A stretch of DNA of 64,000 nucleotides from Pseudobdellovibrionaceae bacterium (lineage in GTDB: Bacteria; Bdellovibrionota; Bdellovibrionia; Bdellovibrionales; UBA1609): positions 33,315-97,314 of the forward strand of contig CANEZP010000017.1 of NCBI GenBank assembly GCA_947444305.1. The letters are read 5' to 3'. How positions within the stretch are numbered: position 1 is the stretch's first letter; every line of letters starts with the position of its first letter. Under the pieces are notes generated by a model that had not been told where the DNA came from, made no database searches, and worked only from the letters and a program-made list of their open reading frames with translations. The translations under genes and the position numbers were made by a program. Positions 53,778 through 62,334 of the stretch are shown piece by piece.

Positions 53778-53808
53778 AAAAAAGCCCTCCTTGCGGAGGG
53801 CTTTTTTT
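53777..53808. terminator. Strong bidirectional terminator after katE
   Basis: AAAGCCCTCC-TTGC-GGAGGGCTTT is flanked by eight As before and seven Ts after. It gives a U-tail on both strands, so it can end katE (rightward) and the convergent small membrane-protein gene (leftward). Confidence 0.92.
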
Positions 53809-53837
53809 CGAAAATTGATAATCGAAAATCGGGGGGA

Positions 53838-54218
53838 CTAGGCTTGGGGTTTTACGCCTAGGGTTTCGGTTAAGAGTGCCGAGATTTGCGGGAGGACTTT
53901 CGGGGCGGCTAGGTCGAAAAGTTGGCGGCCCGGCTTCGTGTACAACAAAGCCCAGCCCGCGACGCCGGCGGCGACGAAGAGTGCCAAAGCTTCTCCACGA
54001 TTTTCATTTACGTAGGTTTTGCCGGTTTTGTACAAATCAGCGGCTTGGCCGATCGCGTTTTCGATTTGCTTCTGGGTATCTTTTCCGAGGCTTTCACCTA
54101 TGACGTCGCCTACGGTTTTGATTTCGTGATTGCCTTCTTGTTGCTCCGAAGCTTCGGCGCCCTTGGGCATACGACCGGCTTTTTTCGATACAGAATTTTC
54201 AGTTTGGGATTGTTGCAT
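53838..54218 (-). CDS. Small single-span membrane protein, ElaB/YqjD-like layout
   Basis: 126 residues with AGGAG five bases before the ATG. The N-terminal third is polar and Glu/Lys-rich. A helical segment follows (about 35-72, VGDVIGESLGKDTQKQIENAIGQAADLYKTGKTYVNENRGEA), then one hydrophobic helix (LALFVAAGVAGWALLY) and a KPGRQ stop-transfer. This layout, an amphipathic helix followed by a C-proximal anchor, recalls DUF883 proteins such as ElaB, YqjD and YgaM, which attach to the inner membrane and bind ribosomes. Here about 30 residues follow the anchor, which is longer than usual. Confidence 0.65.
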   Translation of the reverse strand: MQQSQTENSVSKKAGRMPKGAEASEQQEGNHEIKTVGDVIGESLGKDTQKQIENAIGQAADLYKTGKTYVNENRGEALALFVAAGVAGWALLYTKPGRQLFDLAAPKVLPQISALLTETLGVKPQA

Positions 54219-54353
54219 GATTACTCCTAGTAAAAATTATTTGTTGGTGAACCGCACACTCTCTACTAGAGCAAACGGCGGTCCAGCCCGTACGCGTTCT
54301 TAGTTGCTACGACCGCGTCGGGTTGGGGCATGGATGTGCGTGTTCGCACGCGG

Positions 54354-54884
54354 TTACGCGTGGTAAATGAACGTGCGCAGGGGCGCGGCTAAACGGGGCG
54401 GCATCATGTTCGCGACCATATCTAAAGTCGTTTGCACGATGTTGCCTTCTTTGACCTTAGGCTTCAGGCCCTCGAAAGCTTCGGCCATGGTGACCGCTTC
54501 CTCTTCGGTGAATAAGTGTTGTGCGGCCGAGAAAATCTTGCCCTCTTCTTCCGCGATATGATGCTCAAGCGCCGACTTCAATTCGCGAGCAACGGCGTTA
54601 AGCTGGACGTCAACTTTGTCGGCGGCTTGCAAGGTGCGCAGTAAAGTTTCGGCCGCCATGTGCTCTTCGTAGCCGTGCCACGCAAGATCTTTCGCCGTGT
54701 TGACCTCGCGGATCGAATTATAAAATACCGCTTCTTCGGCGCGTGAGTGCGGAATCAGTTCGTCGCGGATCTGCTCGACGACGCTCGCAAATTGTTTTTC
54801 GTCGCCTTCACCGAGGGAGACGAGAGTGTTGAGCAAGCCTTTTACTTTATCGTGGTCTGTCTTGAGTGCTTCGTAGATTGTCAT
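54354..54884 (-). CDS. Hemerythrin HHE domain protein
   Basis: 176 residues from ATG at 54884 with AAGGAG upstream. An ATG 93 bases further up lies before this SD. The four-helix diiron domain has candidate ligands H11 (KTDHDKV), H46 and E50 (IPHSRAEEAVFY), H75 (EEHMAAE), H108/H109 and E113 (LEHHIAEEE). This is the HHE pattern of bacterial hemerythrin-like proteins that bind oxygen, nitric oxide or iron. The C-terminal 55 residues form an extra helical tail. Cytosolic. Placed near katE, it fits an oxidative or nitrosative stress role. Confidence 0.9.
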   Translation of the reverse strand: MTIYEALKTDHDKVKGLLNTLVSLGEGDEKQFASVVEQIRDELIPHSRAEEAVFYNSIREVNTAKDLAWHGYEEHMAAETLLRTLQAADKVDVQLNAVARELKSALEHHIAEEEGKIFSAAQHLFTEEEAVTMAEAFEGLKPKVKEGNIVQTTLDMVANMMPPRLAAPLRTFIYHA

Positions 54885-55012
54885 GTCGATCTCCTTTGAT
54901 CTATATGAAACCGTATTGCAAACAAGTGACCAACTTGAGCGGTAAATAAACCATTCACCGCGCCGGCCCGGCCCCATCGCGGGGAGATTTCGAACCGGTC
55001 CGTTTACTCATA

Positions 55013-55690
55013 TCAAATTTCCACGATCGGTTTGCGGGCCCGCTTCACGCGGCGCTTCGCCTCGGCCTTCACTTCCGCTTTTTCGGTGAGGTTTAGTTTT
55101 CCGTAGCCGGGCAGCTTGCGGGCCGCCGGAGACTGGGCAAGCTCTACGGCTTTTAGTAACGCTTTTTCGAAGCCCGCCATCCCTTCCTTATCTAATAGCT
55201 TTTTTCCGCGGAAGAAATTGGCCCAGGTAAATTCCGCGAAATTCTTTTCGCTGTTTTCGAAGCCACCGGACTTCCGAACAAACCACGCGAGTGACCGGTA
55301 GGGATCGTCGGCCAGCCCACGAATGTCGCGCGGCAGGTAATATTCTTTGCGCGGCCCCTGCCCGAATTGGCAAAACAAGTACGAGTTCCGCGTTTTGCCC
55401 ATCCAGCGCCAAAACTGCACGAAGTTCATTTTCGCTTTACGGTGATCGGCGACGATATCAACCGGAACTTTATTTATGCCGAGGTGATAACAAACGCATA
55501 AAAAATGATGTCGGTCGACCACGTACAAACGATCGTCGGGCCCCCGCACGACGGGTACCGGCTTTTCGTTGATAAACTTTTTAAGTTTCTTTTTTGAATA
55601 CTCTGAGACCTCTTTTATTTTTTCGTCTACTTCGAGCATGCCGACGGAAAACTGCGTAGGTCGCAGGGTCAAAATCTTTACGGTCTTCAC
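55013..55690 (-). CDS. ParB-like nuclease-fold protein (PF08857 type)
   Basis: 225 residues from GTG 55690, which has AAAGG seven bases upstream and lies 10 bases after the recQ stop. Longer frames would run into recQ. The start VKTVKILTLRPTQFSVGM, then VPVVRGPDDRLYVVDRHHFLCVCYHLG, marks the 'ParB-like' family. It shares the ParB/sulfiredoxin fold with the DRHH motif at the nucleotide-binding site. Such proteins are not plasmid partition factors, and their role is not established. The C-terminus is very basic (KAEVKAEAKRRVKRARK). Co-transcribed with recQ. Confidence 0.82.
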   Translation of the reverse strand: MKTVKILTLRPTQFSVGMLEVDEKIKEVSEYSKKKLKKFINEKPVPVVRGPDDRLYVVDRHHFLCVCYHLGINKVPVDIVADHRKAKMNFVQFWRWMGKTRNSYLFCQFGQGPRKEYYLPRDIRGLADDPYRSLAWFVRKSGGFENSEKNFAEFTWANFFRGKKLLDKEGMAGFEKALLKAVELAQSPAARKLPGYGKLNLTEKAEVKAEAKRRVKRARKPIVEI

Positions 55691-55700
55691 GGTGATTCCT

Positions 55701-57206
55701 TTAGACGGTCGCGTGTTGCGCCGGCGTTTGTGTTTGGGTAACGATGCGCGAGGCGGGCTTCGCACAGTTGTCGCAATGCTCGCACCGTTCCCATTCTATA
55801 TCTTGCCCGAAGTATTTGAGTATCATCTTCCACCGGCAAAGCGAAGTCTGGCCGTAGACGATCATCGCCTTCAGTTTGTCGTGATCGCTTTCCTTCTTAC
55901 GGCGGTACTTTTCTAGGATCTTTTCGGAGAGCGAAAAGCTTAACCCCTTGGAAGCAAGCTTATAACCTTGGCGGCCGGCCTTGATCACACCCTCCTCCCG
56001 TAAGGCGCTTAGGATCACCGCAACTTTTGCTTTGGCTACGCCGGTCTTCTCATGGATGACGGCGGCGCTAACGAGACCTTCGCTCTCCTCCAGGACGCGA
56101 TGTACGGCCGCGATGGCCGGCGCTTCGGGATATCGGCCCGCCATAAAGAAGTTTTGCGTGCATTTGTCTTTCTTAAGGTAAAGCAGCACGCAACGGGAAG
56201 GAAACCCATCACGCCCCGCACGCCCCGACTCTTGGTAGTAAGCTTCGAGCGTCGCGGGAAACGCGTAGTGCACGACCAAACGGATGTCCCGTTTGTCGAT
56301 CCCCATCCCGAACGCGTTGGTGGCAATCATTAACCGGGACTGACCGCTCATAAAACGGTCTTGCGCAGCCCCACGATCGGCGGCGCGCATTTTACCGTGG
56401 TAGCATTCCGCCTCGATGCCGGCGCTCTTCAAAAATTCATGCACGTGCTCGACCGCTTTGATGGTCGCGCAGTAAACGATCGCGCTCCCCTCGGCTAATC
56501 CTTGAATCAAACGTAAGACCTCGGCATCTTTATCTTCCGCCTTATCGAGATTGCGGGTCTCGTAAATCAAATTGGGCCGCAGTACACCCGACTGGAAAAC
56601 TTCGAAGTTCAGGCCGAGCTGTTCTTGCAGATCATCGATCACCTCAATGGTGGCCGTGGCGGTCAACGCAAGAACGGGAGGTTTACCTAAGGCCGCCCAC
56701 GCTTTCTTCACGTCAAGGTACGCGGGCCTGAAATCATGTCCCCACTGGCTCAGGCAATGCGCTTCATCGAGGACGAAAAGATCGATGACGTTATTCTTCA
56801 TCGACGCGATGAAGTCCGGGTTCGTAACCCGCTCGGGCGTAACGTAAACAAACTCCGCCTTGCCGCGCGAAGCCCGGCGCTCTTGCTTAGCTCTGTCTTT
56901 GGCGCTGAGGCTTGAATTCAACTGCACGGCCTTGATGTCCAGATCCTCAAGTTTTTCTTTTTGATCTTTCATCAGGGCGATCAACGGTGAGACGACGATG
57001 GTCGTGCCGGGCATGATCAAGGCCGGCAGTTGGTAGCAGAGCGACTTGCCCGCGCCGGTCGGCATGACGGCCAAAGTGTGCTTCTGCGCCAGGACCGAAC
57101 GCACGACCGGCTCTTGACCTTCCCGAAGCTCTTCTATCCCGAAGTTATCGCGCAAAAACTGGGTCAGTCTCTTCCCGGTAGGAAGTTTAGCGGCTCTTCG
57201 TCTCAT
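55701..57206 (-). CDS. recQ: RecQ-family ATP-dependent DNA helicase
   Basis: 3'-5' DNA helicase for recombination and fork repair. 501 residues from ATG 57206 with AGGAG five bases upstream. Motif I MPTGAGKSLCYQ, motif Ia, motif II VLDEAHCLSQWGHDFRP with the RecQ-specific aromatic loop, motif III ALTATAT, motif V ATNAFGMGIDK and motif VI YYQESGRAGRDG. The RecQ-Ct domain has a winged helix and a zinc site (C in SLCRWK..., then CEHCDNC). The HRDC domain is missing, as in short RecQ forms. First gene of the operon with the ParB-like gene. Confidence 0.95.
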   Translation of the reverse strand: MRRRAAKLPTGKRLTQFLRDNFGIEELREGQEPVVRSVLAQKHTLAVMPTGAGKSLCYQLPALIMPGTTIVVSPLIALMKDQKEKLEDLDIKAVQLNSSLSAKDRAKQERRASRGKAEFVYVTPERVTNPDFIASMKNNVIDLFVLDEAHCLSQWGHDFRPAYLDVKKAWAALGKPPVLALTATATIEVIDDLQEQLGLNFEVFQSGVLRPNLIYETRNLDKAEDKDAEVLRLIQGLAEGSAIVYCATIKAVEHVHEFLKSAGIEAECYHGKMRAADRGAAQDRFMSGQSRLMIATNAFGMGIDKRDIRLVVHYAFPATLEAYYQESGRAGRDGFPSRCVLLYLKKDKCTQNFFMAGRYPEAPAIAAVHRVLEESEGLVSAAVIHEKTGVAKAKVAVILSALREEGVIKAGRQGYKLASKGLSFSLSEKILEKYRRKKESDHDKLKAMIVYGQTSLCRWKMILKYFGQDIEWERCEHCDNCAKPASRIVTQTQTPAQHATV

Positions 57207-57314
57207 CGGATCTCCTGGTGCGACCTGAAGCATGCTCTGTGCCAAGCTCGAAGAAACACGGGCGTGGCCGCCGTCGCGCTGGAAAAATTCCCGTAGTTCC
57301 CATACACTTCGTGC

Positions 57315-57821
57315 ATGCAGCTCAAAAGTCCAAGCCTAGAATTAGTGACGAGTTACCTCGATTTTACGCAGGAAATGGCGGACCGGGGCGAAAAAGTTTG
57401 GGAAAATTGCCGGCCGTGGGCCGAGGAATCGCCGGCTGATTTTGTAAACCGTTTGCTCCGCTCTGAAACGGCGCCGTTACCTGGTCTCGTTGCGGAGTCG
57501 ACATTTTGGTGCGTGGCGGATGGCCGCGTGCTCGGGCGAATTGCCTTGCGACACGAATTGAACGAACAGCTCGAAAAATTCGGCGGCCACATCGGCTACG
57601 AAGTGAGACCCTCGGCTCGTCGTCAAGGTCTAGCCACGGAGATGCTTGCGCAGTTGCTTAAAACACCGAAGGCGAAAAGCATCGGCCGCTTATTGTTAAC
57701 CTGCGCGCCCGACAACTTGGCGTCGAACAAGACCATTCAGAAGAACGGCGGTGTCTTATCTAAAACCGAGTTCGTGGAGAAATGGCAACGCCTAACCAAC
57801 TACTATTGGATAACGCCATAA
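57315..57821 (+). CDS. GNAT-family N-acetyltransferase
   Basis: 168 residues with the GNAT fold. Strands FWCVADGRVLGRIALRH and HIGYEVRPSARRQGLATEML hold the acetyl-CoA pyrophosphate loop R-R-Q-G-L-A. LLLTCAPDNLASNKTIQKNGG is the typical motif B helix of the predicted-acetyltransferase subgroup. The substrate is probably a small amine or protein N-terminus but cannot be told. Translationally coupled to the next gene (TAATG). Confidence 0.88.
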   Translation: MQLKSPSLELVTSYLDFTQEMADRGEKVWENCRPWAEESPADFVNRLLRSETAPLPGLVAESTFWCVADGRVLGRIALRHELNEQLEKFGGHIGYEVRPSARRQGLATEMLAQLLKTPKAKSIGRLLLTCAPDNLASNKTIQKNGGVLSKTEFVEKWQRLTNYYWITP

Positions 57822-58138
57822 TGAGAATTCGACAGATGGGGTTTTCTTCGAGGTTGAAAGCCCACCGGCATATTCTCACCCTCGAAACTTTAAAATTTAT
57901 TTATGAGTTTATGGTCAGCGGCAACGCGAAAATTGCCGCGCTTAATTCAGGTATTCCGGAAACGTACGCGGCACGCCAGGGGCAATGGCTTAAGAAATTA
58001 CCGGTCGTCAACGCCGCGATGGAAAACGAATTGGATGAGCGCGAGCTCGAACGCTTCAAGCAAGCTCTCGCAGAAATCGACCGGCAAATGGAGATCTGCA
58101 AAGAGCTGCTTCAGCTTGAACGCGAACCTGATCTTTAA
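57821..58138 (+). CDS. Terminase small subunit-like protein (orphan)
   Basis: 105 residues from ATG 57821 overlapping the GNAT stop (TAATG). An in-frame ATG at 57782 within the GNAT gene is possible. Residues about 18-70 match the helix-turn-helix core of phage terminase small subunits: LTLETLKFIYEFMVSGNAKIAALNSG, then TYAARQGQWLKKLPVVNAAME. The C-terminus is a coiled coil (ERFKQALAEIDRQMEICKEL). No large terminase or other phage genes are near, so it is either a domesticated DNA-binding protein or a prophage remnant. The 3' end overlaps the convergent SDR by four bases. Confidence 0.6.
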   Translation: MRIRQMGFSSRLKAHRHILTLETLKFIYEFMVSGNAKIAALNSGIPETYAARQGQWLKKLPVVNAAMENELDERELERFKQALAEIDRQMEICKELLQLEREPDL

Positions 58139-58938
58139 GAGTTCTTGGGTTTAGTTTGAGCCGCCTGCATCGAGGCCGCCATTTTTTCGGGAATGATCTT
58201 CGCGCTGCCGGCCATGACGTTGTTCATCCAACTGCCGGCGACGACGTGATCCCGGCCCGCCATCAATGCATCGTAGCCTTGTTGGGCGACGTCGGCGGCG
58301 GAATCTTTTTTACTCTCACCGGCGACGGTGTTGAGCATGTTCGCCCGCGCGAAAAAGTTAGTTTCGGTCGCGCCGGGCTGAAGCGAAGTGACCGTGATGC
58401 CTTTGTCCTTCACTTCGAAACGGATTGCCTCGGCGAAGGATTGTACAAACGCTTTGGTCGCGGCGTAGACGGCGTAATACGGGCCGGGCATGGTGCCCGC
58501 GATCGACGACGTGTACATGAGTTTTCCGTTTCCTTGTTCAATCAAGGCGGGCAAAACACGTTTCGTTAAGTGAACTAAAGAATCAACGTTCAACGAGATC
58601 ATTTGCAATTCGCGCGTGAGATCGGTTTTCACAAACTCACCACCGACGCCGAATCCCGCGTTCATGCAGATCACGTCGGTCTTGCGGCCGGCCGTGGCGA
58701 TCGTCTCGCTGAGCATCTCCACGCCCTCAAAGGTCGACAAGTCGCACAGGCAAACGTCGACCTTTACGTTCATGGCCTGTAAGGCATTGCAGGCATCGTA
58801 AATGCCTTTATCCTCGGCACAAATCAAAAGATCGTAGCCGTTCTTCGCGAAGACTTTTGCCAATTCGTAGCCGATACCGCTCGACGCGCCGGTAATGACG
58901 GCGTACTGGCCTTTATGTGAAGCTTTTGATGATTCCAT
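58135..58938 (-). CDS. Short-chain dehydrogenase/reductase (paralogue)
   Basis: 267 residues from ATG 58938 with AGAGGTGAG upstream. A start 33 bases further up would precede the SD. Classical SDR: TGASSGIGYE, CMNAGFG, MYTSSIAG, YAATK, SLQPGATETN. Closely related to the SDR at 23704-24513 along its whole length (shared VVH/LVHLTKR-LP, KAFVQSFA, AGESKKDSA and GYDALMAGRD blocks), so both arose by duplication. Substrate unknown. Monocistronic. Confidence 0.9.
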   Translation of the reverse strand: MESSKASHKGQYAVITGASSGIGYELAKVFAKNGYDLLICAEDKGIYDACNALQAMNVKVDVCLCDLSTFEGVEMLSETIATAGRKTDVICMNAGFGVGGEFVKTDLTRELQMISLNVDSLVHLTKRVLPALIEQGNGKLMYTSSIAGTMPGPYYAVYAATKAFVQSFAEAIRFEVKDKGITVTSLQPGATETNFFARANMLNTVAGESKKDSAADVAQQGYDALMAGRDHVVAGSWMNNVMAGSAKIIPEKMAASMQAAQTKPKNS

Positions 58939-59001
58939 GCTCACCTCTTTCTTACCTTGCAGGATTTGCAAGCGAGGTGCCCATGGCGCAGCGATACCTG
59001 A

Positions 59002-59027
59002 TCCACGGAACGATATCGATCCGTGGA
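59002..59027. repeat. Inverted repeat upstream of the SDR gene
   Basis: TCCACGGA and TCCGTGGA form a perfect 8-bp stem around ACGATATCGA, itself containing the palindrome CGATATCG. It lies 64 bases before the SDR start and 51 bases past the stop of the preceding gene. No U-tail on either strand. Operator or weak terminator. Confidence 0.5.
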
Positions 59028-59077
59028 ATATTGCCGCCCGCGGGGCGAATTTAGGCTAATTGATTTCGCTTAACTGA

Positions 59078-59431
59078 CTAACTAAGGGGAACGGTGATTG
59101 GCGGTGGACCTTCGGCGAAACCGCCGGCGAAGCTTTTGATCACGCCGGGCATGATCACCACGTCTTGACGCACTTCTTTGCACGTCACAAGAAAAGTCCC
59201 GTCAGGATTTTTGGTAACCTGATCGATCATTACGCTGCATACGATGTCGCGTTTGCTCGAAGCTTTAACGAACATGCGCTCGTCTTTGTGCTTCTCGATC
59301 TTCGTAATCACTTTTTGATTGGTCTGGAATTCTTGTAGACGGCTGCCGATCCATTTGGAAGCGGAGTCGGGTCGTTTAACGTAAAGATACAAAACAGTCT
59401 GGGATTCGTCCAAGGTCACCTCGCGGGCCAT
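59078..59431 (-). CDS. Small cytosolic protein, unknown function
   Basis: 117 residues if started at ATG 59431 (MAREVTLDESQTVLYLYVKRP). A longer in-frame ATG at 59527 gives an Arg/His-rich lead with no SD. AGGAG lies 14 bases before 59431, somewhat far. The protein is basic with alternating strands (VLYLYVK, KVITKIEKHKDERMFVKA, TFLVTCKEV) and no signal peptide. Size and pattern recall PilZ-like barrels, but the PilZ motifs RxxxR and D/NxSxxG are absent. Family not recognised. Confidence 0.5.
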   Translation of the reverse strand: MAREVTLDESQTVLYLYVKRPDSASKWIGSRLQEFQTNQKVITKIEKHKDERMFVKASSKRDIVCSVMIDQVTKNPDGTFLVTCKEVRQDVVIMPGVIKSFAGGFAEGPPPITVPLS

Positions 59432-59553
59432 AGTCGCCGTATTCTCTCCTAGCGTCAACCTCGGGTGTGGTCCGCGATGAAGTTTTAACACGGTCGGCGT
59501 TCGTTGACCGTGCCGTGGCCTAACCATACATTTAAAAGGCGTTTAGCCACGAA

Positions 59554-59997
59554 ATGCGAGAAAAAATGAGCGATCAAAAACTGGTGCAAGATCTGATGAC
59601 GTCCGCGGTTCACAGGGTCAAACCCGAGATGAAAGTGTACGAGGCGATCGAATTGCTCACCCGCTACATGATCAGCGGCGCCCCGATCGTCGATCAGGGC
59701 GATAAGATCATGTCCGTCCTTAGTGAGGGTGACCTGCTGCGCCTGGCCGCCACCGAGGGTCTAGACGCCACCATCGCGCATTGCTTGCTGCAACTTACGC
59801 CCACTAAAAAGTTAATTACGCTTGAAAAGCATCAGTCCTTCGCCGACGCCTATAAATTATTTTTGAAACATTCTTTACATCGGATCATCGTCGTCGACGG
59901 CAACGGGCGCCTGAACGGCATCGTCACCCGGGCCGACATCCTAAGGATTTTTGTCGAAGCCCGGCACGGTAAAAAGCTACCCGACCGGAAGGTTTGA
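59554..59997 (+). CDS. Tandem CBS-domain protein
   Basis: 147 residues made of two CBS motifs only. CBS 1: LMTSAVHRVKPEMKVYEAIELLTRYMISGAPIVD...LSEGDLL. CBS 2: LITLEKHQSFADAYKLFLKHSLHRIIVVD...IVTRADIL. Such proteins sense adenine nucleotides (AMP, ATP, SAM) and act by binding other proteins. The start may be ATG 59566 (MSDQKL), preceded by GAGAAAAA. The 3' end overlaps the convergent hybrid kinase by 21 bases. Confidence 0.92.
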   Translation: MREKMSDQKLVQDLMTSAVHRVKPEMKVYEAIELLTRYMISGAPIVDQGDKIMSVLSEGDLLRLAATEGLDATIAHCLLQLTPTKKLITLEKHQSFADAYKLFLKHSLHRIIVVDGNGRLNGIVTRADILRIFVEARHGKKLPDRKV

Positions 59998-62178
59998 TAG
60001 CTGTCGAAGTTCGACCAACGCGCCCGTGTATTCCTCACGCGCCGCTTCGATAAGAATCCCGATGTGTTTTGCGTTAGGATCTTTATCGGACTTTTCAATT
60101 CGCTCGCACATGTCACGCAGGCGTATGGCACCCAAGTTCGCGGCCGCCGACTTTAAGGAGTGCGCAATACCGGCAACTTTCTGAAAATCATTGGCTTGCA
60201 AGGCGCCGGTCATCGCGCCGAAACTCTGTAGGGATTCTTGTTCGAAGATCTCGACCAACCCCGTGATCAAGGTTGAATCGTCGGAGGCTTGAGCGAGCGT
60301 GCGTAGTTTTTCGATGGCGGTATAATCGATCAGCTGGGTTCCGCGTGCGAGCCACTTTTCGACTTTGTAAGCGAGGTCATCGTAGGAAATCGGCTTACCG
60401 ATGTAATCGTTCATCCCCGCTTCTAGACATTTTTCGATATCGCCTTTAATCGCGTTCGCCGTCGTCGCGATGATCGGAATTTTGCGCGCGGCTTCACCCC
60501 CGTCGCCCTGGCGTATCCGCCGCGAAGCCTCGTAACCGTCCATTTCCGGCATCTGCCCGTCCATCAAGATTAAATCGTATTTTTCGGCTTGCAGGTTTAC
60601 GAGCACCGCGCGGCCGTCGGCGACGAGCTTAACGGAGCAGCCGAGCATTTTCATCATTTCGGCCACGACCTTTTGATTCACCTTATTGTCTTCGGCGATC
60701 AAGATATGCGCGCCGAGCGAGCGCTTCTTCATCTCGGTGGTGGTCTCGAGCCGCGAATCGGACCGGAATTTCGAAACCTTGAGCGTCACTTCAAAGTAGA
60801 AACGTGATCCCGCGCCCGGCTGACTATCGACGCCGATGTGGCCGTCCATCATCTCGGTAATTTGCTTTGATATGGCCAAGCCAAGCCCGGAACCGCCGAA
60901 TTTACGGCTGGTAGACTCATCACCTTGCGAAAATGTTTGGAAAAGTTTGGCTTTGGTCTCGGCGTTGATGCCGGGGCCTTCATCGATGACTTCGAAACGC
61001 AACGTCGCCCGTGAATCCCAAACTTTTTGTTGAACGACGTTAATCCAGATCGTACCGCGATCGGAAAATTTGACGGCGTTATTTAATAAGTTAAGGATGA
61101 CCTGCCGAAGACGCAAGCCATCACCGAGAAAAAATTCGGGAACTTCGGGCGCGATCTTAAGCTCAATCTTTAGGTTTTTTGAATTAGCGGCGTAGTCGAC
61201 GATCGAAACGGTGCTCTTTATCAAAGACAAGAGTTCGAACGGAGCTTCTTCAAGCTGCATCTTGCCGGATTCAATTTTTGAGAAATCTAGAATCTGATTG
61301 ATAAGCGCTAAAAGTGAATTGCTCGAAATTTTCATCGTGTCGAGGTAATCACGCTGTTCCGAGTTTAAACCGGTATTTTCGAGTAGCTTAGCCATGCCGA
61401 CGATCCCGTTCAGCGGAGTGCGGATCTCGTGGCTCATGTTGGCCAGGAAAGACGACTTGAGTTCGGAAGCTTCACTGGACTTGGCCTCGGCTTTGACTAA
61501 CTCGTCTAGGATCTGCCCGCGTTGCGTGATTTCGCGTTGCAAACGGATCGTCGTGTAGAGCAGCAGTGAGAACGCCAGCAGCAAGCCACCCACGACAACC
61601 GTGCCCGCACGCCGAAAATCGTGGGCGGCGTGCTCGGTTCGCTCCTTCAACAGCTGGACCTCGTCGCGCTTGAATTCACCGAAGAGGGTGTTGATCTTAT
61701 CCATAAGCACGCGACCTTCGCCCGCCTTTACGGCGGCGTGGGCTTCCGGCATCTTTCTTTGGCCTACCAACTCGATGATCCGTTCGATGAATTCAAACTT
61801 TTTATCCACCTCGCCACGGATCTTCGCGATGGCGGCGACTTGTTGAGGATTATCGGTAATGGCCTGCGCGAGCGAATCGAGACTGCGGGCGGCTTCATCC
61901 CGTGCGGTGCGATACTGTTGCAGGAACATGTCTTCCGCGGAGATTACGTAGCCACGCTGAGCGGATTCGGCATCGGCTAATGACTGCTGGGCATCGCCGA
62001 TCTTGTCTAAAACTTCATTGCTGTGATCACGCCAACTCTCGGCCCGCTGATATTCGTTGCCGGACCAAAATGAAAGTGCCGAAATTATAATCAGCAAGGC
62101 TAAACCGGTCCAGGCCATCAATTGCGCGGAGGGTTTTTTCATCTTTTGATTGACGGATAAATTCGGTTTAGGTTTCAT
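59977..62178 (-). CDS. Membrane hybrid histidine kinase (CHASE3-HisKA-HATPase-REC-HPt)
   Basis: 733 residues. TM1 (about 21-40) and TM2 (about 193-213) flank a helical periplasmic CHASE3 sensor (SQRGYVISAEDMFLQQY). HisKA follows (phospho-acceptor in FLANMSHEIRTPLNG), then HATPase (N-box NLLNNAVKFS, GSGLGLAISKQ), a receiver domain with the acceptor in LILMDGQMPEMDGY and a C-terminal HPt with H673 (IAHSLKSAAANLG). All four phosphorelay steps except the final regulator are in one protein. A divergent OmpR-type regulator starts 156 bases away and is the likely partner. A chain HPt to regulator is inference from position. Confidence 0.94.
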   Translation of the reverse strand: MKPKPNLSVNQKMKKPSAQLMAWTGLALLIIISALSFWSGNEYQRAESWRDHSNEVLDKIGDAQQSLADAESAQRGYVISAEDMFLQQYRTARDEAARSLDSLAQAITDNPQQVAAIAKIRGEVDKKFEFIERIIELVGQRKMPEAHAAVKAGEGRVLMDKINTLFGEFKRDEVQLLKERTEHAAHDFRRAGTVVVGGLLLAFSLLLYTTIRLQREITQRGQILDELVKAEAKSSEASELKSSFLANMSHEIRTPLNGIVGMAKLLENTGLNSEQRDYLDTMKISSNSLLALINQILDFSKIESGKMQLEEAPFELLSLIKSTVSIVDYAANSKNLKIELKIAPEVPEFFLGDGLRLRQVILNLLNNAVKFSDRGTIWINVVQQKVWDSRATLRFEVIDEGPGINAETKAKLFQTFSQGDESTSRKFGGSGLGLAISKQITEMMDGHIGVDSQPGAGSRFYFEVTLKVSKFRSDSRLETTTEMKKRSLGAHILIAEDNKVNQKVVAEMMKMLGCSVKLVADGRAVLVNLQAEKYDLILMDGQMPEMDGYEASRRIRQGDGGEAARKIPIIATTANAIKGDIEKCLEAGMNDYIGKPISYDDLAYKVEKWLARGTQLIDYTAIEKLRTLAQASDDSTLITGLVEIFEQESLQSFGAMTGALQANDFQKVAGIAHSLKSAAANLGAIRLRDMCERIEKSDKDPNAKHIGILIEAAREEYTGALVELRQLSNLPVG

Positions 62179-62334
62179 TAACAGTCCATTGTGTCGCGAT
62201 TTTCGTTAGTCATCTAGGCGTTTTTTCTGAGACAAGCTCTATGAGTTTTTCTCAAGAAAACACACCTGTTGTCGATTAGTATTAAAGACGTTTACTATTT
62301 AATGTAGCGCAACAGACTAACCATCGGACGTAGT

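Noticed and set aside
57821..58138. Prophage in the window
   Set aside because: Only one terminase-small-like gene and one fibre-like gene (over 5 kb apart, opposite strands) are seen. No integrase, portal, capsid or attachment repeats.
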